Below are positions 1-7,668 of a DNA stretch of 33,507 nt, in pieces. The translations under genes were made by a program, and so were the position numbers. This DNA is from Candidatus Aenigmarchaeota archaeon LH_S4 (GTDB lineage: Archaea; Aenigmatarchaeota; Aenigmatarchaeia; QMZS01): NCBI GenBank assembly GCA_023659975.1, contig JAGXOI010000005.1, positions 1 to 33,507 of the forward strand, read 5' to 3'. Position 1 is the first letter of the stretch. Each line of letters opens with the position of its first letter. Under the pieces are notes generated by a model. It had not been told where the DNA came from, searched no databases, and was given only the letters and a program-made list of their open reading frames with translations.

Positions 1-85
1 TGTTATGTTCTTTATTTAAATGTTTTAGTTTTAACTCTGTTGGTTTTATTATTTTGCATTTAACTGTTTTTCTGACTCTAACCAT
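1..85 (-). CDS. Partial ORF running off the left edge; possible IS200/IS605 TnpB (OrfB) N-terminus
   Basis: Minus-strand ATG at 85 gives MVRVRKTVKCKIIKPTELKLKHLNKEHN..., similar to the TnpB N-terminal pattern (R-T-x-K-x-K-I-x-P-T). Only 28 aa are visible. Confidence 0.4.
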   Translation of the reverse strand, partial: MVRVRKTVKCKIIKPTELKLKHLNKEHN

Positions 86-113
86 ATTTAATTATGTTTT
101 TAAACTATTTAAG

Positions 114-173
114 GGCAATTCATCTCCCCTCAATAAATTCGGGAGTTTTCTTGCCTTTGGTTAACTATAAAAT
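114..173 (+). repeat. Palindromic element copy 1 (IS200/IS605-end-like hairpin)
   Basis: GGCAATTCATCTCCCCTCAATAAATTCGGGAGTTTTCTTGCCTTTGGTTAACTATAAAATT. Inner stem CTCCC/GGGAG, outer GGCAA/TTGCC. A second copy lies at about 6869. Confidence 0.6.
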
Positions 174-228
174 TGTAAGGAATTTAATACTCTATAGAAT
201 TAAGCTTAGCACTAATTTCACATGTCTA

Positions 229-774
229 TTATTTAAACCTAAAAGAAACAAGTTTCTCTAATTTCTCTTTTTTCTCTTCACTCAAAAAACCAATTTTCTC
301 TTTAAAAATCGTACACTTGATTTTTCCTTCAAGGTTCAAAGAAAAATAATTCCTGTTTTTATAGATCCATGCCTCTATATTTTCAAGTTCCAGAAGTTTT
401 TTTATTTGTTCTAATTGCCCTCTTTTCCCGGAAATTTTTATAATTCTGTTTTTTACTGAGATTGAACTTTTTCCCTCAAAAAATCCTTTCAAAAAATAAA
501 CTCTTTTTTCACTTTTATCCAAAATTTTTATTGGTAAATTATTTTTGTTTAAAGGCAGGTTTATTCCAAAAACTCTAAAAAAATCATTTAATTTTTTATC
601 TTTTAGGCAAACAGTAATAGTTGTACTTTTATTTATATCAGGTTTTCCAATTTCACTTAGTAATTTAAAAAAAAGAGCTGCAAGTCCTGGCCTTTTTGTT
701 TGTAATTCTACTCTATTCTTTGATTTTATTGATCCACAGGAATAGAAAAGTCCAAGTGCTTTAAAATTATTCAT
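229..774 (-). CDS. Two-repeat LAGLIDADG-like protein, probably catalytically degenerate
   Basis: Two repeats with LAGLIDADG-type context (ALGLFYSCGSIKS; FLKGFFEGKSSIS) and a C-terminal FKEKIGFLSEEKKEKLEKL signature. Confidence 0.55.
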   Translation of the reverse strand: MNNFKALGLFYSCGSIKSKNRVELQTKRPGLAALFFKLLSEIGKPDINKSTTITVCLKDKKLNDFFRVFGINLPLNKNNLPIKILDKSEKRVYFLKGFFEGKSSISVKNRIIKISGKRGQLEQIKKLLELENIEAWIYKNRNYFSLNLEGKIKCTIFKEKIGFLSEEKKEKLEKLVSFRFK

Positions 775-800
775 AAATATATAAAAAAGAACTTGTTTTT

Positions 801-1637
801 ATGGAAGATAATAAATTTGTTAGAGATTTGAAGGAAGGGGTCAGTAGGAGAAAACTTCCTGTCAAAGAAGATTTAGGTCCAGGATATACCTCTCCCTTTG
901 AAGAATCTACAACTCCTAATTCGGAATTACCATCAGATGAAAAGACAGAAGATTTATCTGAAGAAGAAATAACTGAAAACAAAAAAGAGCTATCTGAAGA
1001 AGAAAGAAAAGAAAAGCAAACTGAAAACAAAAAAGATATTTTAGCTAAAGTTAAAGAACTTCATAGGGAAGGAAAGACAATAGATGAAATTTATTCTACT
1101 CTAAAAGAGCAGGGTTATTCTTACCAGAGTATAGAGGGGGCTGTTTTAGAGTTAGTAAAAGAAGAAAAACAATCAAGACAAGAGGAAAGGATAGAAGAAC
1201 CTAAAAAGTTTGAAGTTCCTAAAGAAAAAATCAGTTTGGAAGAAAATCCGAGCACAGAACCAAAATCCACGGAGGAATCTGAAGAAAAAGGGGATTTTGC
1301 ACCTCTCTTTATTAGAGTAGGGAAATATAGGGAGACTATTAAAACTCTCCAGAATCTTGAAAATTATCTAAATGGAATGGCTAAATTGTTTAATCTGGTA
1401 AATAGGTTGGAAGAAATAAGGGGAAATAATATAAATACCCTGAACAAAATGTATAAAAAAGCAAGTGAAACAGCCTCAACCTTATCTTCTGGTTTATTAA
1501 AACCAAGAGGAATGAAATTGGAGGGTGGAAAAGAAAGTAGGGCTGAGATGGATGAATTAAATAAAATTATCTCAAATTTAAACACAGAATTGGGGACCTT
1601 AAAGGAAGAAGTGGATAAAATAAAAGTTTTAGAATAA
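801..1637 (+). CDS. Charged coiled-coil protein with a small helical repeat domain (LAKVKELHREGKTIDEIYSTLKEQGYSYQSIEGAVLELVKE)
   Basis: Complete ORF; domain motif also found in the 31404..32111 ORF. Confidence 0.6.
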   Translation: MEDNKFVRDLKEGVSRRKLPVKEDLGPGYTSPFEESTTPNSELPSDEKTEDLSEEEITENKKELSEEERKEKQTENKKDILAKVKELHREGKTIDEIYSTLKEQGYSYQSIEGAVLELVKEEKQSRQEERIEEPKKFEVPKEKISLEENPSTEPKSTEESEEKGDFAPLFIRVGKYRETIKTLQNLENYLNGMAKLFNLVNRLEEIRGNNINTLNKMYKKASETASTLSSGLLKPRGMKLEGGKESRAEMDELNKIISNLNTELGTLKEEVDKIKVLE

Positions 1638-1649
1638 TATACAAAGATA

Positions 1650-2390
1650 ATGAAATTAGACCAGCACTTTGTTACTGACAGAGAAGTCTTAGTAAGAATT
1701 GTAAAATTAGCAGAAATAAAGAAAGATGAAACTATTTTAGAAATTGGTCCTGGAACAGGAAATTTAACAAAACTACTAACTAAAAAAGCAAAAAAAGTTT
1801 ATGTAATAGAAAAAGACAAAAACTTATTTTCTGCTCTGAAAAAAATAGATAGTAAAAAACTAAAACCAATTCTTGCCAATGCACTTAAGGTTAAGCTTCC
1901 AAAATTTGATAAGGTCGTGGCAAATATCCCTTATTCAATTTCTGAGGCTTTGATTCAGAGATTAATCTATGTTAATTTCAAACTTGCTGTTCTACTCCTG
2001 CCGGAAGGTTTTGCTAAAATTATTTCTGAAAAGAAAACAAAACTTTCTTTAATCTCAAATCTTTTTTTCAAAATAGAATTAGACAGAAAAGTTTTTCCAG
2101 ATTCTTTTTCCCCCATACCAAAAGTTTGCTCAAGGGTTATTTTACTAAAACCAAAAATTCCAAAAAAGAATGAGTTAATTTTTAGGGAATTCTTAAAACA
2201 AACAGATAAGAAAGCAAAAAATGCGATTAGAGAAGCAATTATAATAGGGAGAAATAATTTTGGAGAAAAAGTTACAAAAAGAGAAGCAAAAAAGAGTTTG
2301 GAAAAATTTAAAATTAACAAAAAAGTTGCAAGTCTAAGTTTGAAAGAATTAGAGGGGGTAAAGAATTTTATAGATAGTTTAAATTTTTAA
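1650..2390 (+). CDS. rsmA: 16S rRNA (adenine-N6,N6)-dimethyltransferase RsmA/KsgA/Dim1
   Basis: KLDQHFVTD, ILEIGPGTGNLT and VVANIPYSIS motifs. Confidence 0.93.
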   Translation: MKLDQHFVTDREVLVRIVKLAEIKKDETILEIGPGTGNLTKLLTKKAKKVYVIEKDKNLFSALKKIDSKKLKPILANALKVKLPKFDKVVANIPYSISEALIQRLIYVNFKLAVLLLPEGFAKIISEKKTKLSLISNLFFKIELDRKVFPDSFSPIPKVCSRVILLKPKIPKKNELIFREFLKQTDKKAKNAIREAIIIGRNNFGEKVTKREAKKSLEKFKINKKVASLSLKELEGVKNFIDSLNF

Positions 2391-2396
2391 TTATTT

Positions 2397-2765
2397 ATGG
2401 AAAAGATTGCAGCAATCAGACTAAGAGGAAAATGGGGGGTAAGAAAAGAAATAGAAGATACCCTGATTTTACTGGGTCTAAAAAGGAAGAATAATCTGGT
2501 TGTTCTAGAAAACAACAACTATAATTTAGGGATGCTTAAAAAAGCAAAAGATTATATAACCTATGGAGAGGTAAGAGAAGAAACACTGAAAAAATTAATT
2601 CCCAGAAAAGAGCCTAAGGGAAAAGAGAAATTAATATTCACTCTACCAAATCCAAAAAAAGGTTTTAAAAGCATAAAAAAAGGTTTTAATCAGGGAGGAG
2701 ATTTAGGGTATAGAGGAGAAAAAATAAATGAATTGGTTGAAAGAATTATTGAGAATATTAAGTAA
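2397..2765 (+). CDS. rpl30: Large ribosomal subunit protein uL30
   Basis: AAIRLRGKWGVRKEIEDTLILLGLKRKNNLVVLENN...GMLKKAKDYITYGEV is typical archaeal uL30. Confidence 0.92.
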   Translation: MEKIAAIRLRGKWGVRKEIEDTLILLGLKRKNNLVVLENNNYNLGMLKKAKDYITYGEVREETLKKLIPRKEPKGKEKLIFTLPNPKKGFKSIKKGFNQGGDLGYRGEKINELVERIIENIK

Positions 2766-2850
2766 ACTGTTAATTTCTATTTTTCAATAGAATCTACTAA
2801 ATTTACCGGTTTTACCCCTAATCTAAAATCCCTTAATCCTTCCAATTATT

Positions 2851-3924
2851 CTACTCAACGATTTCTACTCCAAGAGTCTTTTCAACTTCCTTCTTTTTTA
2901 TCTCTTTATACTCATCTCCTTTGATAAATTCCTGTGGAGAATTTATACCTGTGACTACAAGCAAGGTTTTAACAGAATCTCCAAGTTCTTTATCTATAGT
3001 TGCTCCCCAGATTACTTTTGAACTTGGATCCAAAACTGAAGAAATCCTTTCAACAGTTTCCTGACACTCTTTTATTGTAATATCCTTTCCTCCAGAAATG
3101 TTAATCAAAGCCCCTTTTGCACCTTCTATTTCAACATCCAACAGAGGATTATTCAAAGCTCTTTCAACAGATTCCAAACTTTTATTTTCAGTATCACTCG
3201 AACCCAATCCAATCATAGCCAAACCACCATCCTTCATAACCGCCTTCAAATCAGCAAAGTCTAGGTTTACAAGTCCTGGTCTGGTAACTAAGTCTGTGAT
3301 TCCTTTTACAGCATTAACCAAAACTTCATCAGCAATTTTAAAAGCTGTAGTTATTGAAACATCTGGTACAATCTCAAGAAGTTTATCATTTGGAATTATA
3401 ATTAGAGTATCTACATTTTTTTCTAATCTGTCTAATCCTACTAATGCAGTATCCATCCTCTGTTTACCTTCCATCGTAAAAGGCATTGTAACAACTCCGA
3501 CAGTTAGACTATTTGCTTTTTTTGCCAACTCAGCAATTATAGGAATTGCTCCTGTTCCAGTTCCTCCACCAAGACCACAAGTAACAAAAACCATATCTGC
3601 CCCCTTTAAAATTTCACCTATTTCCTGCTTATTCTCTTTTGCAGATTCTTCACCTAGTGCAGAGTCTGCACCAGCACCGAGACCTTTTGTAAGGTCTTTA
3701 CCTATTAATACCTTCCTATCTGCCTTGCAATACAAAAGTTGCTGTGCATCTGTATTTACACTAATTATTTCTGCACTATTACTACCACTTTCCATTAATC
3801 TCGTAGCAGTATTATTTCCTGCACCACCAACACCAACAACTTTTATTACTGCTTTTCTTTGATCTAAAAGTTTCTCTAAACCTACTTTTGAATCTTTTGG
3901 TTTTTCCTTCTTTTTACTAACCAT
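2851..3924 (-). CDS. ftsZ: Cell division protein FtsZ
   Basis: VVGVGGAGNNTATRL, GGGTGTGAIPIIAELAK, and T7-loop NLDFADLKAVM. Confidence 0.97.
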   Translation of the reverse strand: MVSKKKEKPKDSKVGLEKLLDQRKAVIKVVGVGGAGNNTATRLMESGSNSAEIISVNTDAQQLLYCKADRKVLIGKDLTKGLGAGADSALGEESAKENKQEIGEILKGADMVFVTCGLGGGTGTGAIPIIAELAKKANSLTVGVVTMPFTMEGKQRMDTALVGLDRLEKNVDTLIIIPNDKLLEIVPDVSITTAFKIADEVLVNAVKGITDLVTRPGLVNLDFADLKAVMKDGGLAMIGLGSSDTENKSLESVERALNNPLLDVEIEGAKGALINISGGKDITIKECQETVERISSVLDPSSKVIWGATIDKELGDSVKTLLVVTGINSPQEFIKGDEYKEIKKKEVEKTLGVEIVE

Positions 3925-3980
3925 AACTTAATATATAAAATTATTTATTATTTAAGCGTTATTTTTTAAAAAATACTCTT

Positions 3981-4847
3981 ATGAAAAAGATAATTATTCT
4001 ATTAGCGGTTTTTTTGCTGATTCTCCCTGTTTTAGGGGATTTACCGACAAAATACAGTAACTGTGAGATTGAAGTGAAACTCCAAGAGAGTGGAGTAATG
4101 AAAGAGAGTATATATCTAACTTTTCCAAAAAATGTTACTAAATTCAATTATTATATAATCCACCCTGTAACAGATTTACAAATTTTTGCTAATTCAAAGG
4201 AAATAGAATGTGAACAGGGGTATGAGGGGGCGGGAACTTTGGTTTCCTGTAAAAATTTCAACTCTAACAAAATCAGTATGTCATTCAATTATTATGGTTT
4301 AATAACCCCAACCAAAGATTATAACGTTTTTTCAGATAGGTATATAATTTCTACTCCAACAGATAATTTTAATTTAAAGATTTTTCTTCCAAAAGGATAT
4401 ATTTTGGCAGAGCAGGAGGGAGAGGTAACACAACATCCTTATTATCCTGTTAAGGGCATACAAAAGACAGATGGAAGGAATATCTATATAGAATGGAAAA
4501 GTACTCCGAGACTTGGAGAAGTCTATGATGTTTCAATATTTTATGAGCAGGCTCTAGGCTCTGACAACTTTGCAGTTATAATTTTTACTGTTCTTATAAT
4601 TGTTGCAATAGTTAGTGTTTTTATCTTCTTTAAAAGAAGCCAAAAAATTAAGGATTATGGTCTTACAGAAGATGAGAGAAAATTTTTAAATGTCCTGTCT
4701 AAAGAAAAGAAACTTTCTCAGAGGAAAATTTCTAGAAAAATTAATTTATCCAAAGCACAAACAAGCAGGATATCAAAGAGTTTGGAGAAAAGAGGTTTGA
4801 TTAAGAGAAAGAGAAAAGGTAGGAATTATGAAATGACTTTAAAGTAA
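3981..4847 (+). CDS. Membrane-anchored winged-helix regulator: signal peptide, extracytoplasmic beta domain, TM, C-terminal HTH
   Basis: Hydrophobic N-terminus, TM segment FAVIIFTVLIIVAIVSVFIFF, then FLNVLSKEKKLSQRKISRKINLSKAQTSRISKSLEKRGLIKRKRKGRNYEMTLK. Confidence 0.75.
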   Translation: MKKIIILLAVFLLILPVLGDLPTKYSNCEIEVKLQESGVMKESIYLTFPKNVTKFNYYIIHPVTDLQIFANSKEIECEQGYEGAGTLVSCKNFNSNKISMSFNYYGLITPTKDYNVFSDRYIISTPTDNFNLKIFLPKGYILAEQEGEVTQHPYYPVKGIQKTDGRNIYIEWKSTPRLGEVYDVSIFYEQALGSDNFAVIIFTVLIIVAIVSVFIFFKRSQKIKDYGLTEDERKFLNVLSKEKKLSQRKISRKINLSKAQTSRISKSLEKRGLIKRKRKGRNYEMTLK

Positions 4848-4850
4848 GTA

Positions 4851-4940
4851 TTATTTAGTCTTATGTCTCATTTTTTTCCTCCTCTTTTTTAGTTTATGGG
4901 CCTTTATTTTCCCTTTCTTTCTTTTTTTACCACATGGCAT
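4851..4940 (-). CDS. 29-aa basic mini-protein of the AURKAIP1/COX24 (mS38/bS22-like) type
   Basis: Hand translation: MPCGKKRKKGKIKAHKLKKRRKKMRHKTK*. Matches the family pattern M-P-x-G-K-K-R-K-...-H-K-x-K-K-R-x-K-x-x-R-H-K. Divergent from rps8 and absent from the ORF track. Confidence 0.7.
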   Translation of the reverse strand: MPCGKKRKKGKIKAHKLKKRRKKMRHKTK

Positions 4941-4962
4941 TATTTAATTACTTTTATAGTTT

Positions 4963-5346
4963 ATGAGACACGACTTACTTGCGGATGTTTTTTCAGCAAT
5001 AAAAAATGCTGAGAGAGTAGGGAAGAAAGAGACTGTTGTAGGAAATAGCAATCTTGTCAAAAATATCTTGAATATTCTAAAGGAGAAGGGTTATATAGAG
5101 AGTTATAATGTTTTAATGAGAAATAACTATCAGGAACCCCTTGTAAAACTGAAAAACAAAATAAATGAATTGAAGGTTGTGAAGCCAAGATCTTCTTTCA
5201 AGAAAAAAGAGATAACCAAATTTAAGTCCAGATATCTACCGGGAGAAGGAGTAGGATTTCTGCTTGTTTCCACACCAAAAAATAAAGTAACTACAGATAG
5301 AGATTTAAAAGAGGAAGGAGGAATTATACTTGGATATGTCTATTAA
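4963..5346 (+). CDS. rps8: Small ribosomal subunit protein uS8
   Basis: DLLADVFSAIKNAERVGK...; C-terminal STPKNKVTTDRDLKEEGGIILGYVY. Confidence 0.93.
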   Translation: MRHDLLADVFSAIKNAERVGKKETVVGNSNLVKNILNILKEKGYIESYNVLMRNNYQEPLVKLKNKINELKVVKPRSSFKKKEITKFKSRYLPGEGVGFLLVSTPKNKVTTDRDLKEEGGIILGYVY

Positions 5347-5767
5347 TCAGATAATGGTTAAAGCAACTGTAGGAGCAATAATTGAAAAAGATAATAAAGT
5401 TTTACTGACAAAAAGAAAAGTGGAGCCATTTAAAAATAACTGGTGTATTCCAGGGGGACATATTGAATCCAGCGAATCTGCAGTAGAAGCTGTTAAAAGG
5501 GAAGTAAAAGAGGAGGTGGGAATTAATTTTGAACCAGAATTTTTTGGTTATTTTGATGAAATTATACCCAAAATTAACTGGTATGCAGTTGTCCTAGTTT
5601 TCAAGGGTAAATTCAAGGGGGAAGTAAAACCAAATGAAGAAGTAAAAGAGTATAGGTGGTTCCCAAAAGAGGATATAAAAAATTTGAAATTTGCCTTTAA
5701 AAATAAGGAGGTTATTGAGAAATATTTTAATGAAAATGATCTTGGTAAACTACCCCCAACAAGTTGA
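5336..5767 (+). CDS. NUDIX hydrolase
   Basis: Nudix box GGHIESSESAVEAVKREVKEEVGI. The ATG at 5336 is preferred over the TTG at 5330; overlaps the uS8 stop. Confidence 0.92.
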   Translation: MSINQIMVKATVGAIIEKDNKVLLTKRKVEPFKNNWCIPGGHIESSESAVEAVKREVKEEVGINFEPEFFGYFDEIIPKINWYAVVLVFKGKFKGEVKPNEEVKEYRWFPKEDIKNLKFAFKNKEVIEKYFNENDLGKLPPTS

Positions 5768-5922
5768 GGAACTTCCAACGTTAAACTTCAGTTTTTTAAG
5801 AGAAAAGTAGAGAGACATCAATTACAGTGTTATAATTATAGTGGTTTGGGTAACCTTCGGCTAAATATAAGAAAGTCTATTTGCTGCCAAAAACCAGATA
5901 TTAAATAGAACAATTATTTATT

Positions 5923-6822
5923 TTAAGTTAATGGTAAATCAAACCTATAAACAATTTTATTATAATCGTCATCATATCCTCCTTCAACCCTAAATTCTGC
6001 AGAAGTAGTAGTTTTAGGCAAAGTCTCAAAAAGCATAAAACCTTTTTTAGTTACGCCTTCATATATTTTTCCTGTATCTAATTCACCTTCTCCAGAATAA
6101 TATTCTTTATCATATTGGTTGCCTTTTTTATCAAGAATTACAAATCCAGAACACCAATACCCTGGCTCTACACCAATATTCTTAACTTCCAAATCAACTC
6201 TAAAATACTCTTTTCTTTCACCATATTCTGTTATAGGGCTAAAAAATCCAACTCTAACAACAGTAATTTCAAAACTACCCTTTCTTTGTTTTTTGTTAAT
6301 CTCAATAGCATTTTCTAAATATTTCTGCTCGTTCAATTTGGTAAGTTCCTCTTCTGTATATTGAGGCACGGAAATAGAATCATCTATTGCTTTAAATTGT
6401 TTTCCACTTGGTGTTGTAAATGTTAATATACCTGTTCCATATGAAAAAACTGATTTTTTAATCTCTGATTTAGGGACTCTCCACTCGTACGCTTTTTCTA
6501 CCTCATCAACAAATTCTGAGGCTTTTACATCAAATTCTTCTAAATAAAGAGTATTATTCATTTTATCAGATATTTCTACCTCCACATGACCATCTCCTAT
6601 CGTATTATATCCATCAGCATCTTCTAATAAAAAGCGAAACATTATAAACTTTCCTTCTTCAGTAGAAGTAAAAAAATCTATATTTGTTGGAGGATGCTCC
6701 GTTTTTAGATACTCCGAATACTCTGTTTCTGTAGTGCAACCACTCACAAATACCATAGAAATCATCATCAAACACAAAACCAACAAAGATGGTTTATTTT
6801 TCATAACTTTGCTTGCCCTCAT
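5923..6822 (-). CDS. Predicted lipoprotein with a DUF4352-like extracellular domain
   Basis: N-terminal hydrophobic segment followed by VFVSGCTT lipobox; C-terminal beta-rich FRVDLEVKNIGVEPGYWCSGFVILDKKGNQYD. Confidence 0.6.
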   Translation of the reverse strand: MRASKVMKNKPSLLVLCLMMISMVFVSGCTTETEYSEYLKTEHPPTNIDFFTSTEEGKFIMFRFLLEDADGYNTIGDGHVEVEISDKMNNTLYLEEFDVKASEFVDEVEKAYEWRVPKSEIKKSVFSYGTGILTFTTPSGKQFKAIDDSISVPQYTEEELTKLNEQKYLENAIEINKKQRKGSFEITVVRVGFFSPITEYGERKEYFRVDLEVKNIGVEPGYWCSGFVILDKKGNQYDKEYYSGEGELDTGKIYEGVTKKGFMLFETLPKTTTSAEFRVEGGYDDDYNKIVYRFDLPLT

Positions 6823-6868
6823 AATTTCCTAACTTTAACCATATTATTATTCAAAAAAATTATTTCTA

Positions 6869-6928
6869 GGCAATTCATCCACCTAACAAATTAGGTAGTT
6901 TTCTTGCCTTTGGTTAAGTATAAAATTT
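6869..6928 (+). repeat. Palindromic element copy 2 (IS200/IS605-end-like hairpin)
   Basis: GGCAATTCATCCACCTAACAAATTAGGTAGTTTTCTTGCCTTTGGTTAAGTATAAAATT. The inner stem ACCTAA/TTAGGT differs from copy 1 but remains paired. Confidence 0.6.
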
Positions 6929-6944
6929 ATAATCTTCTATATTT

Positions 6945-7121
6945 ATGGCAAAAAAGGTTGGAGGTGTTATCTATAGAAGGTTATTTGAAAATGTGTTTGT
7001 TTGCCTCAGATGTAAGCACAAGATGAGAGCAAACCCTCAAAAAGTGAGAGCAGGAAAAATACACTGCAGAAACTGTAAGTATTCCAAGTTCAGACCAAAA
7101 TCCAAGCAGGGAAAAAGATAA
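6945..7121 (+). CDS. rpl40e: Large ribosomal subunit protein eL40
   Basis: Hand translation of 58 aa: MAKKVGGVIYRRLFENVFVCLRCKHKMRANPQKVRAGKIHCRNCKYSKFRPKSKQGKR*. CxxC-x17-CxxC zinc ribbon with FRPK tail; below the ORF-track length cutoff. Confidence 0.87.
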   Translation: MAKKVGGVIYRRLFENVFVCLRCKHKMRANPQKVRAGKIHCRNCKYSKFRPKSKQGKR

Positions 7122-7163
7122 TTTATCCTATTTAAATAATTTAAAAACAAATAATATTGGGAT

Positions 7164-7349
7164 ATGGCGATTCTAAGACAGAAAGAAATTTCAAAAATGA
7201 AAAAAGAGGAATTATTAAAAAAGAAAAGAGAATTAGAGCTAGAATTGGCTAAGGAAAGGAGTAGTGCAGCAATTGGGGGGACAGTAAAGAATCCCGGCAG
7301 GTTAAAAGAAATCAAAAGAACTCTTGCGAGGATTAAATCTATAAAATGA
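7164..7349 (+). CDS. rpl29: Large ribosomal subunit protein uL29
   Basis: LRQKEISKMKKEELLKKKRELELELAKERSSAAIGGTVKNPGRLKEIKRTLARIKSI. Confidence 0.93.
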   Translation: MAILRQKEISKMKKEELLKKKRELELELAKERSSAAIGGTVKNPGRLKEIKRTLARIKSIK

Positions 7350-7654
7350 GTGAGATTTGTCCAATTTGTGGTTTGCCAAAGGAAATTTGTGTTTGTGAAA
7401 AAGCAGCCAGAGAAGAACAGAAAATTGTTATTTATACAATAGTTGGTAGATTCAAGAAAAAAATCAGTGCAATTTCTGGAATTGACCAGAAAAGAGTAGA
7501 TGTTAAACAACTATTAAAAAAATTCAAGCAAAAACTTGGCTGTGGTGGAACAATAAAAAACAATGAACTTTGGCTTCAGGGGAAACACAAAGAAAAACTG
7601 AAAGAACTACTTATGGAGGAGGGTTTCAAAAAAGAGCAGATTGAGATAAAATAA
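7346..7654 (+). CDS. Translation initiation factor aIF1 (SUI1 family)
   Basis: MSEICPICGLPKEICVCE...KRVDVKQLLKKFKQKLGCGGTIKNNELWLQGKHKEKLKELL. 4-bp overlap with rpl29. Confidence 0.93.
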   Translation: MSEICPICGLPKEICVCEKAAREEQKIVIYTIVGRFKKKISAISGIDQKRVDVKQLLKKFKQKLGCGGTIKNNELWLQGKHKEKLKELLMEEGFKKEQIEIK

Positions 7655-7668
7655 TTTCTCTTTTTCTT

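Noticed and set aside
3098-3862. 254-aa plus-strand ORF
   Set aside because: Entirely antisense to a clear ftsZ gene; Ser/Pro/Phe-rich mirror translation.
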